Assembly (NCBI RefSeq): GCF_009911595.1 | Contig: NZ_QWKG01000043.1 | Location: 1-35,795 of the forward strand | Direction of reading: 5' to 3' | Length of the DNA: 35,795 nt | Origin: Colidextribacter sp. OB.20 | GTDB taxonomy: Bacteria; Bacillota; Clostridia; Oscillospirales; Oscillospiraceae | Shown: one piece after another, positions 1 through 6,543 of the stretch | Layout: every line of letters begins with the position of its first letter | How positions within the stretch are numbered: the stretch's first letter is position 1 | The notes under the pieces: model-generated | Told to the model about the DNA's origin: nothing | The model's database searches: none | The model's input: the letters and a program-made list of their open reading frames with translations, nothing else | Made by a program: the position numbers and the translations under genes

Positions 1-26
1 AATTCGATGATTCTTAAATCCAACCC

Positions 27-60
27 GAACCGCCAGACTACATAAAACGTCTGGCGGTTC
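27..60. repeat. 12-bp perfect inverted repeat
   Basis: GAACCGCCAGAC (27-38) pairs perfectly with GTCTGGCGGTTC (49-60) around a 10-base A/T-rich loop. There is no clear U-tract on either side, so it may be a weak terminator of an upstream gene or a remnant. It sits just before the start-less ArsR reading frame. Confidence 0.5.
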
Positions 61-69
61 CGCATTTGA

Positions 70-381
70 CGCTTACAAGGAAACGCTAAATTAACGCCTG
101 ATGCAAAGGAACTGGACGCACTCTCCGAGCTTCACAAGGCGTTAGGTGACTATACCCGTATCAGGATTTTGTGGCTCCTGATGAAACGGGAATGGTGCGT
201 CAGTGAACTGGCAGTGGAAATGAAAATGACGGAATCGGCCATATCACATCAGCTTCGTGTTCTGCGGAGCGCCCGGTTGGTGATTGGGCATAAGGTAGGA
301 AAGAATGTGTTTTACAGTCTGGCCGATGAACATGTCAGATGGATTTTGGAAAAGACCTACGATCATATATCGGAACAATAG
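70..381 (+). CDS. ArsR/SmtB-family winged-helix repressor, 5' end uncertain
   Basis: The open frame begins after a TGA at 67-69 and encodes a typical ArsR fold: the first helix pair (HKALGDYTRIRILWLL), the recognition helix region (CVSELAVEMKMTESAISHQL) and the wing (GKNVFYSL). No ATG, GTG or TTG occurs in frame before the TTG at 169, which would delete the first helices. An AAGGA-like ribosome site at 77-81 precedes an in-frame ACG at 94, so the start may have been lost by mutation (ATG to ACG), or the gene is 5'-truncated. ArsR proteins usually repress metal or oxidative-stress genes; no cognate transporter is adjacent. The only cysteine near the recognition helix is in the WCVSEL segment. 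Function as a DNA-binding regulator is secure by family; activity is doubtful. Confidence 0.7.
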   Translation, partial: RLQGNAKLTPDAKELDALSELHKALGDYTRIRILWLLMKREWCVSELAVEMKMTESAISHQLRVLRSARLVIGHKVGKNVFYSLADEHVRWILEKTYDHISEQ

Positions 382-388
382 GACTGCT

Positions 389-426
389 AAAAAACGGGTG
401 CATGAGGATATTCCCCAATGCACCCG
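389..426 (-). terminator. Rho-independent terminator of the nitroreductase gene
   Basis: Stem CGGGTGCAT/ATGCACCCG (395-403 with 418-426). On the minus strand it is followed by a run of six T (389-394). It lies 15 bases past the nitroreductase stop and can also separate the converging ArsR transcript. Confidence 0.8.
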
Positions 427-440
427 CCCGCAGGATTCGT

Positions 441-959
441 TTACAGCTTTTCGTAGGAAACCAGTTCGCTTACCGGGATGCGCGTCTGGCTGTGCCGCTC
501 CGGGTCAGCGAAGTTCTCACCAGCGTAGCCGATAGCCAGAATGTTGACCGGCTCCAGGTTGGCGGGGAGGTCAAACTCTTTGCTCAACACATCCGGCTCG
601 AAGTAGCACACCCATACGCTGCCCAGGCCCAGCTCCGTGGCCTGGAGCATCATGTGGTCGGTCAGGATGGACGTGTCAATGTCCCCGGTCTGTTTCTGGT
701 CGAAGGGCCGCACCCACGCCTTGTTGTGGTCTGCACAGACGATGATGGCCAGGGGCGCGCCATAGATGCCAGCGGCCTTGCCGATCTTCGCCAGCCCTTC
801 CTCGCTCTGAACAACGATCAGGTGAACCGGCTGAAGGTTGGCGGCGGTGGGGGCCACATGAGCGGCCTCCAGAATCTTCTCCAGCTTTTCCGGCTCCACC
901 TTCTGATCGGTGTAGCTGCGGATGGAGCAGCGGGTCTTTGCAATCGTGATAAAATCCAT
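441..959 (-). CDS. Nitroreductase family flavoprotein
   Basis: A 172-aa protein with the nitroreductase fold: N-terminal FMN-phosphate-binding TRCSIRSY motif near residue 9, the APTAANLQPVHLIVV segment, and the C-terminal LAIGYAGE motif before the final helix. These enzymes use NAD(P)H and FMN to reduce nitro compounds or quinones, or act as small-molecule dehydrogenases; the substrate cannot be told from sequence. The length is on the short side for the family, as in many clostridial members. Start chosen at 959 because GGAGG lies seven bases upstream. It is divergent from hxlR at 1133, the classic HxlR-regulated arrangement (redox or electrophile sensor next to an oxidoreductase), and its promoter carries a motif repeated upstream of the radical SAM gene. 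Confidence 0.88.
   Translation of the reverse strand: MDFITIAKTRCSIRSYTDQKVEPEKLEKILEAAHVAPTAANLQPVHLIVVQSEEGLAKIGKAAGIYGAPLAIIVCADHNKAWVRPFDQKQTGDIDTSILTDHMMLQATELGLGSVWVCYFEPDVLSKEFDLPANLEPVNILAIGYAGENFADPERHSQTRIPVSELVSYEKL
486..486. other. No separate feature (inside nitroreductase gene)
   Basis: This position is ordinary coding sequence of the nitroreductase gene; nothing further is claimed here. Confidence 0.05.
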
Positions 960-1017
960 GATAGATTTCCTCCAATTTGATTTGATGGCTGGCCTGCCAG
1001 GGCAACCACCTGATATG

Positions 1018-1045
1018 ATTTTAACACAATCAGGACGGCCCGCAA
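1018..1045 (-). promoter_or_regulatory. Sigma-A-type promoter of the nitroreductase gene
   Basis: On the minus strand, TTGCGG (1045-1040) and TAAAAT (1023-1018) are separated by 16 bases. The -35 box begins four bases downstream of the shared 23-bp motif at 1050-1072. Confidence 0.55.
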
Positions 1046-1049
1046 GATT

Positions 1050-1072
1050 GCACTTTTTCGGTAGATACTTCC
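1050..1072. promoter_or_regulatory. Putative HxlR operator, copy 1
   Basis: A GCACTTTTT block followed by CGGTAGATACTTCC. Twenty of 23 bases match 2624-2646 upstream of the radical SAM gene, at the same distance (four bases) from the -35 box. It lies in the nitroreductase/hxlR divergent region. HxlR binding is inferred from position; it has not been shown. Confidence 0.5.
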
Positions 1073-1132
1073 CAAAAGGTAAGCCCTTTTCTAAATCGAC
1101 GCACTATGATATACTTGCCGTGAGGTGATTCC

Positions 1133-1483
1133 ATGAAACAGCAGCAATTTAACTGCCCTGTTGAGGCAACACTGTCACTGATTGGCGGGAAATATAAACC
1201 GCTTATCCTCTGGCATCTGGTGGACTGCCCGCTGCACTATATGGAGTTGCAGCGGAGGATTCCCAGCGCAACGCCCAAAATGCTCTCCCAGCAGCTCCGC
1301 GATTTGGAGGACAGTGGCATGGTACATAGAGAAGTGATCCCGGAGAAACCGCCCAAGACGGTGTACTCTCTGACGGCGTTTGGTGAAAGCATTATCCCGG
1401 TGATAGACGCTATGTGTCGGTGGGGAACTTCCTATATGGATGGTCTGGATGTTCAGTCTCCATGTTGTAGCGCAGGGGCATGA
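1133..1483 (+). CDS. HxlR-family winged-helix regulator
   Basis: A 116-aa MarR-like winged helix of the HxlR (YodB/HypR) family. It shows the diagnostic N-terminal cysteine in FNCPVEATLSLIGGKYKPLILW (Cys8), the recognition segment SATPKMLSQQLRDLEDSGMVHRE, and the wing PPKTVYSLTAFG. In characterised relatives the N-terminal Cys senses electrophiles, hypochlorite or disulfide stress; the C-terminal Cys-Cys pair here (SPCCSAGA) is additional. Start at 1133 follows an AGGTGA ribosome site. It is divergent from a nitroreductase and probably controls it. A second copy of the intergenic motif upstream of the radical SAM gene suggests control of that gene too (inference). Possible -10 boxes TATGAT/TATACT at 1105-1115 lack a good -35. 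Confidence 0.9.
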   Translation: MKQQQFNCPVEATLSLIGGKYKPLILWHLVDCPLHYMELQRRIPSATPKMLSQQLRDLEDSGMVHREVIPEKPPKTVYSLTAFGESIIPVIDAMCRWGTSYMDGLDVQSPCCSAGA

Positions 1484-1485
1484 TA

Positions 1486-1526
1486 AAGGGGACATAGCTG
1501 CCTGTTGAGCGGCTATGTCCCCTTTT
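1486..1526. terminator. Bidirectional terminator between hxlR and the radical SAM gene
   Basis: A 13-bp perfect stem, AAGGGGACATAGC (1486-1498) with GCTATGTCCCCTT (1512-1524), followed by T's on the plus strand and preceded by A's. It lies between two convergent genes and can terminate both. Confidence 0.85.
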
Positions 1527-1533
1527 CGCTATA

Positions 1534-2559
1534 TCAGATTTGTGACTGCCGGATATAATTGCACAGCACCGCAAAATCAATGTTGGGATTCTCCCTAAAA
1601 ATCTTCTGCATACTTTCCTCCGCCTGCCGGTGTAGGGCGGGCTTTTTCAAATCGTCCAGCAGGAAGAAAATATTCAGCCGCCTGCCAACCGTAAACAGGA
1701 GTTTTTCATCTGGCGGGAGTTGTAAAAAGCGTTCAATCACAGAAAGCATTTGCGCCTTGTCCGTCTGTAAATTGCCGCGCACTTCCAAAAGCAAATTGAT
1801 GATATGCTCGTTTATATAGAAACTGTCCATTGGCTGAAGCTGTTGCAAAAAGGATTTTTGCTCTACTACAATTTCTTCCTCCGATTGCAGCGTGAATGAG
1901 CCGTTTCGGACGAACTCGCCTAACTTCGATTCCGGCTTGATTCCAGTGGCATGGACACGGATATAGTCGGGCCGGATGATGTTCAGCGCCTCGGCGGTAG
2001 CGGCGGCATTTTTTTCGGACAGTTCTTTGCCGCCGATACCCAGCAGAATAAACTCGGACAATATCATACCGGCCTCTTTTGCCATGCAGCCGCTTTCTAC
2101 CACCGTGTCAGCTTGAAAGCCCTTGTTAATAAGTTTCAATATCTGATCGGAGCCGGTTTCCATCCCGCAGTACAGATGATTCAAGCCAGCTTGCCGTAGG
2201 GCCTGCAATTCGGATAAAGTCTTGCGGGTGATACTGTCGGCGCGGGCATAAGTCGTGATGTATTGCAGATTGGGGAAATAGCGGTTGAGGGCGTCCAATA
2301 TGCGGAGCAGATAGTCAGTTTTCAGCACCAGTGCATCACCGTCCTGCAAGAAACAGGATGTGAAATTTTTCCCTTTGTAAAGCTGGGCCTGCTTTGCAAT
2401 ATCTTCTATGGTTTCCTCAATGGGCCGCATGGAAAACTGCATGGATTTGTAAAGGCCGCAGAAATAGCATTTGTTCCAATGGCATCCCCGTGTGACCCGA
2501 ATCAGCAGGCTGTTACTTTCAGAGGGTGGGCGAATCGGCCCGATTTCTATGTTGTTCAT
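1534..2559 (-). CDS. Radical SAM protein, CX4CX2C type
   Basis: About 341 aa. The radical SAM cluster motif is TRGCHWNKCYFCGLYK near residue 25, with spacing CX4CX2C as in a large uncharacterised clostridial group. A glycine-rich segment (LQDGDAL) and TTYARADS/CGMETGSD motifs typical of the SAM-binding TIM barrel follow. These enzymes cleave S-adenosylmethionine with a 4Fe-4S cluster; the substrate is unknown. Start placed at 2559 (MNNIEIG) rather than 2619 because AAAGGA precedes it and homologous proteins begin close to the RGC motif; the longer start would add 20 residues of non-conserved sequence. It has its own promoter, with the motif also found before the nitroreductase, so the two may respond to the same redox signal. 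Confidence 0.85.
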   Translation of the reverse strand: MNNIEIGPIRPPSESNSLLIRVTRGCHWNKCYFCGLYKSMQFSMRPIEETIEDIAKQAQLYKGKNFTSCFLQDGDALVLKTDYLLRILDALNRYFPNLQYITTYARADSITRKTLSELQALRQAGLNHLYCGMETGSDQILKLINKGFQADTVVESGCMAKEAGMILSEFILLGIGGKELSEKNAAATAEALNIIRPDYIRVHATGIKPESKLGEFVRNGSFTLQSEEEIVVEQKSFLQQLQPMDSFYINEHIINLLLEVRGNLQTDKAQMLSVIERFLQLPPDEKLLFTVGRRLNIFFLLDDLKKPALHRQAEESMQKIFRENPNIDFAVLCNYIRQSQI

Positions 2560-2590
2560 AGGAGTATATCCTTTCTTTGTACTCACAACA

Positions 2591-2619
2591 AGAATACCAT
2601 CTTGCTCAGAATGAAACAA
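2591..2619 (-). promoter_or_regulatory. Promoter of the radical SAM gene
   Basis: Minus-strand TTGTTT (2619-2614) and TATTCT (2596-2591) with 17-base spacing. The -35 box starts four bases from the shared motif at 2624-2646. Confidence 0.5.
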
Positions 2620-2623
2620 GAAC

Positions 2624-2646
2624 GCACTTTTTGGATAGGTACTTCC
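2624..2646. promoter_or_regulatory. Putative HxlR operator, copy 2
   Basis: A GCACTTTTT block followed by GGATAGGTACTTCC; it differs from the copy at 1050-1072 in three positions and has the same placement relative to the -35. Conserved sequence in otherwise unrelated promoters suggests a common regulator. Confidence 0.5.
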
Positions 2647-2731
2647 TCAAACGATAGTCCTATTATTAGGTTTTCATAGAAGGGAATTTGTGCTATCATA
2701 AATAAAATGCGAAAAAAGTGAGGACCATCCC

Positions 2732-3577
2732 ATGTCAAAAAAGAAGTCAGGCCGTCCGCATGGGCATTACTGCAAAATCTGCGGTGAGTACAAAGCCAAC
2801 GAAAAATTTTCCGGCAGAGGCCATGCCACGCATATCTGCAAAGCCTGTTCCCGTCTCTCCGCCGCAGAGAAAGCCGAGACGCAGACGATAACCCGCCTCA
2901 CAAATTTCCCAATGGGCCGTTTGAGCGCCAATGACAAAGCGTGGTTGGAGAACCGCCTGCACGATCATCGCCCGGAGGTTGCGGAGCTGGCGCGGGAGGT
3001 CTATAACATCCATTTCCCTTATGCCGAACGCAACACAAGGAAAAAGCAGCTTATCATCAACACACTGGCCTTTGAAATCCATACAGAAGTTTTTGATGTC
3101 TACGGCGATGAGCTGCCAGTCAACAGACGCTTTACCGCCAACCGCATCAGCCGCATCCTTACCATGACCGACTTCGACGGTGACGGCGTGGAGCAGTCCA
3201 TGACGCTGGACGGCAAAAAAATGTCCACGCTCCTGCGCTGGGCCGTACATAGTCTGGAAATCTTCATGTGGCCGGAGGACTACGATCTTATCCCATCCCG
3301 CAACAGCATCCCGCCATATTTTGATTTATTGCCAGAGTATTGGCCGGACGAGGATGAAGAAGCTGACGAGGATTTTTTGGATGAAGATGTGCCGGAGGGA
3401 GAAATCTGCTGGCGGGTGCAGATAGAATACGCCAATCATACCACGCAGGAGATCGTTTCCTATCAGGATTATCTGATGGACCGGCCAGAGGAATTGTATC
3501 TGGCGTTGTTGGAGTATTTTGAGCCAGAAACCGATGATTTTGACGAGGAATACGCTGAAAACGCCCCTCTGGAGTAG
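2732..3577 (+). CDS. Unknown protein with N-terminal zinc ribbon and acidic C-terminus
   Basis: A 281-aa protein not assigned to a named family. A CxxC-CxxC zinc-ribbon-like module occupies residues 14-39 (CKICGEY ... CKAC). A basic helical middle (NTRKKQLIINTLAF) follows, and a very acidic stretch (about residues 205-225, DEDEEADEDFLDEDVPEGE) precedes a C-terminal domain that may bind a partner. Start at 2732 follows GTGAGGA. It is transcribed toward the ICE relaxase gene and ends just before the candidate oriT. The zinc ribbon suggests nucleic-acid or protein contact, but function cannot be stated. Confidence 0.7.
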   Translation: MSKKKSGRPHGHYCKICGEYKANEKFSGRGHATHICKACSRLSAAEKAETQTITRLTNFPMGRLSANDKAWLENRLHDHRPEVAELAREVYNIHFPYAERNTRKKQLIINTLAFEIHTEVFDVYGDELPVNRRFTANRISRILTMTDFDGDGVEQSMTLDGKKMSTLLRWAVHSLEIFMWPEDYDLIPSRNSIPPYFDLLPEYWPDEDEEADEDFLDEDVPEGEICWRVQIEYANHTTQEIVSYQDYLMDRPEELYLALLEYFEPETDDFDEEYAENAPLE

Positions 3578-3628
3578 AGAACGGGAGATGGGGAAAAACG
3601 GGGGTTGGAGAAACCGGCAAGCAGGGCA

Positions 3629-3739
3629 TGATGGTCCCATCATGCGAAAAATGAACATCCCGCCTCCCGGCGGGACGTTCATTTTGCTTGTTGGTGGCAG
3701 CGCCCCCAAGCCCCCTTGAACAGCCCCGTGCCGGGGCTG
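3629..3739. other. oriT: Candidate oriT of the ICE (copy A)
   Basis: A cluster of inverted repeats: ATGATG/CATCAT (3629-3644); a long repeat AAAATGAAC-CCCGCC / GGCGGG-GTTCATTTT (3647-3685); then GCTTGTTGGTGGC (3686-3698), two bases, and CGCCCCCAAGCCCCC (3701-3715); then CAGCCCCG/CGGGGCTG (3721-3739). The two middle blocks recur identically at 21353-21383 beside the second relaxase, in the same position 3' of the relaxase gene. Inverted repeats next to a conserved core and a MOBP relaxase are what an oriT looks like; no nick site is proven. Confidence 0.55.
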
Positions 3740-3744
3740 GCTGC

Positions 3745-3766
3745 GCGTTCCTGCGGAACGCTTTTT
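3745..3766 (+). terminator. Rho-independent terminator
   Basis: GCGTTCC-TGC-GGAACGC followed by TTTTT on the plus strand. A second small hairpin (GGGCC-TTC-GGCCC) lies at about 3770-3782. They would stop transcription from the zinc-ribbon gene before it enters the relaxase gene antisense. Confidence 0.75.
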
Positions 3767-3801
3767 GTCGGGCCTTCGGCCCTCCGGGATGATGGAAACG
3801 G

Positions 3802-5217
3802 TCAGCGTTCTTCCTGGCGTTCCACTTCCATATCCGTTTCCGATTTGTCATAGCCCATCAAGCGGTCCACGTTAGCCTTGACTGTCAACAGCTCCTTCAT
3901 CTCGTCCCTTGCCCTGCGGTAATCAGAATAGGCGGATTTTTTCTCAGCCAAAAGCGCAGCATACTCCGCTTGCAAACTCTTGACCGTGGGGAGTTTTTTC
4001 AGCCCCAGCCCGTCAAACGCTTTCTTTGCCGCCTGATGCAGCAGTATCTCGCTCTCATGCTCGGCCTTGAATTTTTTCGAGTACCCGGCCTTGCGGTAGG
4101 CCACATACACATCGCGGGTCTTGGAGTAGTTGATGATGTGCGTTTTCAACACGGCGATCTCGGCCATGCGCCGCTCTGCCGCCTTGATTTTTTCAGACAG
4201 GCCGTTGTAACGCTCGGTGGCCGCAGCCGCTTTTGCCGCGAGGTCGGCATAGTCCAACAGTCCATGCCCCGTCAGATAATTCATGGTCTGCGCCATCTGT
4301 TTTAAGTTGAACACGCTGGCCCACCGCGCATAACCCGCGCCCTTTCCATCCCGGAGTTTGGCCTGGATGTCCACCAGCAGATTGACCTTCGGCGGATCTG
4401 CGCGGTGGACCTTTTTGGGGCTGGGCGTGTGCGTCCGCTCCCCGGAGAGGACGGCCAGCAAAGCGGAAATATCGTACTCCGCGCCCAAGCTGTCCCCATC
4501 CAGCCGGACGAAATTTTTCTGTCCCGGCGCTCTTAGCCGGATAAATTTTCCCCGTGGCGATACCTCAATGCCTGCCTCTCCCAGCAGCTTCAGCAGCTCG
4601 TCCAGGTCAGCGGGCTTTTTTGCGAGGGCATCATCTATCGCCATGCGAAGCCGGTCCCGGTGGCAGGGCGGCTTACTGCCCAGCCACTTGTTGTAGCTCT
4701 TGCCCCGGCGCTTGGGATTGGCCACAATAGAGTATCCGGTTTCGATACAAATGGTATCGTTCAGCCGCCGTACCGCCCTCCCGGAACCGAGAAAGTCCCG
4801 GAATTTTCGGGTACAGTCCAGGGTTGTGGAGTTCCAAATGATGTGGTTATGGATATGTGCTTTGTCAATGTGGGTGCAGACAATAAAAGCGTGGTTGCCT
4901 TTGGTGAAGCGCCGCGCCAGCTCACAGCCCAGGCGGTTGGCCTCCTCTGGGGTGATCTCGCCAGGAACAAAGGACTGCCGGATGGTATAGGCAATCACAT
5001 CATCGGCCCCGCGCCGCCTGCCGGTCTTGGCGAGGTACTGCCGCTTGGAGAACAGAAACTCCGCGTCCGCAATCCGGCTGTCGCATTGGTAGCTGGAGAT
5101 CAGCCTGCCGCCGTCCGTTTTTTCTGGATTCTCCACATAGTCGATGATGTCTTGAATGGCCTTGCCCACAGTCCGGCCCTTGCCTATGTGCAGAGGCATA
5201 ATGCGGGTGGTTGCCAT
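3802..5217 (-). CDS. MOBP/VirD2-type relaxase of the ICE
   Basis: A 471-aa relaxase of the Tn1549 type. The N-terminal relaxase domain has a candidate nucleophilic tyrosine in DYVENPEKT (Tyr27) and the metal-binding histidine cluster HIDKAHIHNH (His121, 123, 125 with His116). The C-terminal half is helical and charged, as expected for an accessory or secretion-signal region. It nicks oriT and leads the transferred strand into the type IV secretion channel. Start at 5217 follows GGAGGGACCGCC. It is clearly paralogous to the relaxase at 21462-22865: the first 130 residues align without gaps and both keep the same His and Tyr positions. It sits downstream of MobC and the DUF3849 gene in the ICE order, and its 3' end abuts the candidate oriT. 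Confidence 0.93.
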   Translation of the reverse strand: MATTRIMPLHIGKGRTVGKAIQDIIDYVENPEKTDGGRLISSYQCDSRIADAEFLFSKRQYLAKTGRRRGADDVIAYTIRQSFVPGEITPEEANRLGCELARRFTKGNHAFIVCTHIDKAHIHNHIIWNSTTLDCTRKFRDFLGSGRAVRRLNDTICIETGYSIVANPKRRGKSYNKWLGSKPPCHRDRLRMAIDDALAKKPADLDELLKLLGEAGIEVSPRGKFIRLRAPGQKNFVRLDGDSLGAEYDISALLAVLSGERTHTPSPKKVHRADPPKVNLLVDIQAKLRDGKGAGYARWASVFNLKQMAQTMNYLTGHGLLDYADLAAKAAAATERYNGLSEKIKAAERRMAEIAVLKTHIINYSKTRDVYVAYRKAGYSKKFKAEHESEILLHQAAKKAFDGLGLKKLPTVKSLQAEYAALLAEKKSAYSDYRRARDEMKELLTVKANVDRLMGYDKSETDMEVERQEER

Positions 5218-5239
5218 TGGCGGTCCCTCCCTTCAAAAG

Positions 5240-5266
5240 AAACGGCCCGCGATTGGCGGACCGTTT
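5240..5266 (-). terminator. Imperfect hairpin upstream of the relaxase
   Basis: AAACGG-c-CCGC pairs with GCGG-a-CCGTTT with one mismatch; on the minus strand T-rich sequence follows. It may attenuate read-through from the 104-aa gene into the relaxase. Confidence 0.5.
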
Positions 5267-5278
5267 TAGACTGTATAT

Positions 5279-5584
5279 TCAGTTTTCACCGCACCGTTCG
5301 GCCATCGCCTCACCCATGCGCCGAATATCCACATCCTCAGAGGGCAGAAGCTCCCGCTTGTAGCCTCCGGTGAGATTGTACCCCTGGTATTCCTCGTACC
5401 GGGAGCGCAGCACATCCCGCAGATGCTCCGGGGTTTGGCACAGCCGGGAAGTCACCCACTCGCTGTCCTTTTTCCTGCTGTCCCAATCCACCACCAGATA
5501 GCCTTGGCTGGAAGTCAGCACCTCACAGGCTTTATCCTCGGCCAGATAGTCCCGGAATACAGCTAATACTTTTTCATAGGTCAT
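5279..5584 (-). CDS. Conserved small ICE protein of unknown function
   Basis: About 101 aa (MTYEKVLAVFRDYLAEDKAC...), a single mixed alpha/beta domain without recognisable catalytic motif. Small proteins of this kind commonly lie upstream of the relaxase in Tn1549-like elements. Start at 5584 rather than the GTG at 5593, because AGAGGTG lies six bases upstream of the ATG and overlaps the GTG. No signal peptide or membrane segment. Function not assigned. Confidence 0.7.
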   Translation of the reverse strand: MTYEKVLAVFRDYLAEDKACEVLTSSQGYLVVDWDSRKKDSEWVTSRLCQTPEHLRDVLRSRYEEYQGYNLTGGYKRELLPSEDVDIRRMGEAMAERCGEN

Positions 5585-5661
5585 AATGAACACCTCTTAA
5601 ATTTGGTTTGATACCAGCATAGCGGCATGGACGATTTTTTGCAAGGATGCGGCCCTGCCGC

Positions 5662-6102
5662 TCATTTTTTATTTGCCTGCATTGGAAACTGAAAAATGAT
5701 TTTCTGCTTGCGCTTTGCAAAGTCCAGTGTTTTCGCCGCCCCACCCCACCCATGCGTGACGCCGGAGATCACCACATCGCTTTCCTGGACCATCCACTCG
5801 TTTCTCCTGACAATGGCGTAACGGGGCGGCACATTCTCCAACGGCGGGTAGGTGGTGCTGTCATAGCGGGAAAGGTCAGCGTCCCGGTTGAGGTAGGCCA
5901 GCACCAGGACCGCTTCAATGCTGGGATAGGTGGCCTTTTGCCGTCTCACCGCCGCCGCTGCCAAACTGTCAAAGTCTCCGTAGCCGCCGAGATAAAATGT
6001 GGCCGCGCCGCCCTCAATCAGCGATGGGAGTATTATATCCAACCATTTGGAGATTTCACAAGTCTGATATATTTTGCTGTGTCCGCAAAAGGTTACGATC
6101 AT
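5662..6102 (-). CDS. SLOG-like (DUF1273/YpsA-type) nucleotide-binding protein
   Basis: About 146 aa. It begins with MIVTFCGHSKI, a Rossmann-like first strand, contains the GGAATFYLGGYGDFDSLAA segment, and ends with DVVISGVTHGWGGAAKTLDFAKRKQKIIF. This is the pattern of the SLOG superfamily, which binds nucleotide-derived ligands. Members in mobile elements are sometimes sensors in conflict systems, but the family also contains housekeeping proteins, so the role here is open. Start at 6102: GGAGG lies eight bases before it and only two before the ATG at 6108. It is divergent from the XRE regulator at 6261, with three operator-like repeats between them. Confidence 0.7.
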   Translation of the reverse strand: MIVTFCGHSKIYQTCEISKWLDIILPSLIEGGAATFYLGGYGDFDSLAAAAVRRQKATYPSIEAVLVLAYLNRDADLSRYDSTTYPPLENVPPRYAIVRRNEWMVQESDVVISGVTHGWGGAAKTLDFAKRKQKIIFQFPMQANKK

Positions 6103-6140
6103 CCACATCGCCTCCCATTTCTTTATATACTCCGCAGAAA

Positions 6141-6247
6141 AGACTATATAAAGTCTTTCTTATTATAAATCACTTCTCCCTAAAAGTCCATATAAAGTCT
6201 GCCTAGTGCTGTGAAGGTGGGTAAACTAAAATAGACTTTTTATGGAC
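6141..6247. promoter_or_regulatory. Three operator-like repeats in the divergent XRE promoter
   Basis: Three 14-bp related sites: GACTATATAAAGTC (6142-6155, extended palindrome AGACT..AGTCT), GTCCATATAAAGTC (6186-6199) and, reversed, GACTTTTTATGGAC (6234-6247). Consensus G(A/T)C(T/C)ATA(T/A)AAAGTC. They sit in the 158-bp gap between the SLOG gene (minus) and the XRE gene (plus). The last is 13 bases before the XRE start and would block its translation start region or promoter. Confidence 0.65.
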
Positions 6248-6260
6248 GGGAGGGACGCAA

Positions 6261-6506
6261 ATGGATACGCGAAAACAAGTATCATTGCGTATTCAGCAGC
6301 TTTGTGCCGCACATGGATATAATATCAATTCACTGGCAAGAAAAGCTGGCATCCCGCCCACAACGCTGAAAAATATCATATACGGCAACAGCCATAACCC
6401 TGGCATCATCACAATTAAACTTCTTTGTGATGGACTTGGAATTTCTCTTTACGAGTTTTTTGATACGGATTCATTCAAAAATGTTGAATTGGAAGATATA
6501 GATTAG
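6261..6506 (+). CDS. XRE-family helix-turn-helix regulator
   Basis: An 81-aa, single-domain Cro/CI-type protein: helices 1-5 with the HTH at YNINSLARKAGIPPTTLKNI and the segment GIITIKLLCDGLGISLYEFFD typical of clostridial XRE repressors, followed by a short acidic tail. It is alone on the plus strand inside a minus-strand ICE operon. It starts after GGGAGGG and is preceded by three similar operator-like sites, so autoregulation and control of the divergent SLOG gene are likely. In Tn1549-type elements such regulators probably set transfer timing, but that role here is inference. Confidence 0.85.
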   Translation: MDTRKQVSLRIQQLCAAHGYNINSLARKAGIPPTTLKNIIYGNSHNPGIITIKLLCDGLGISLYEFFDTDSFKNVELEDID

Positions 6507-6508
6507 TA

Positions 6509-6540
6509 ATGGACAGCCAGAACAGTTCCCGGCTGTCCAT
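6509..6540. terminator. Bidirectional terminator between XRE gene and mobC
   Basis: Perfect 10-bp stem ATGGACAGCC (6509-6518) and GGCTGTCCAT (6531-6540) with a 12-base loop, placed between two convergent genes. T-tracts are weak. Confidence 0.65.
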
Positions 6541-6543
6541 TTG

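Noticed and set aside
27-60. Calling the 12-bp inverted repeat a terminator
   Set aside because: Neither strand has a T-run after the stem, so it is listed only as a repeat.
486-486. One single-base placeholder entry inside the nitroreductase gene
   Set aside because: It carries no annotation of its own; the position is simply part of the nitroreductase coding sequence and should be ignored.
3288-3851. 187-codon minus-strand frame covering the candidate oriT
   Set aside because: Proline/arginine-rich translation of hairpins and of the antisense of the zinc-ribbon gene; no conserved features.
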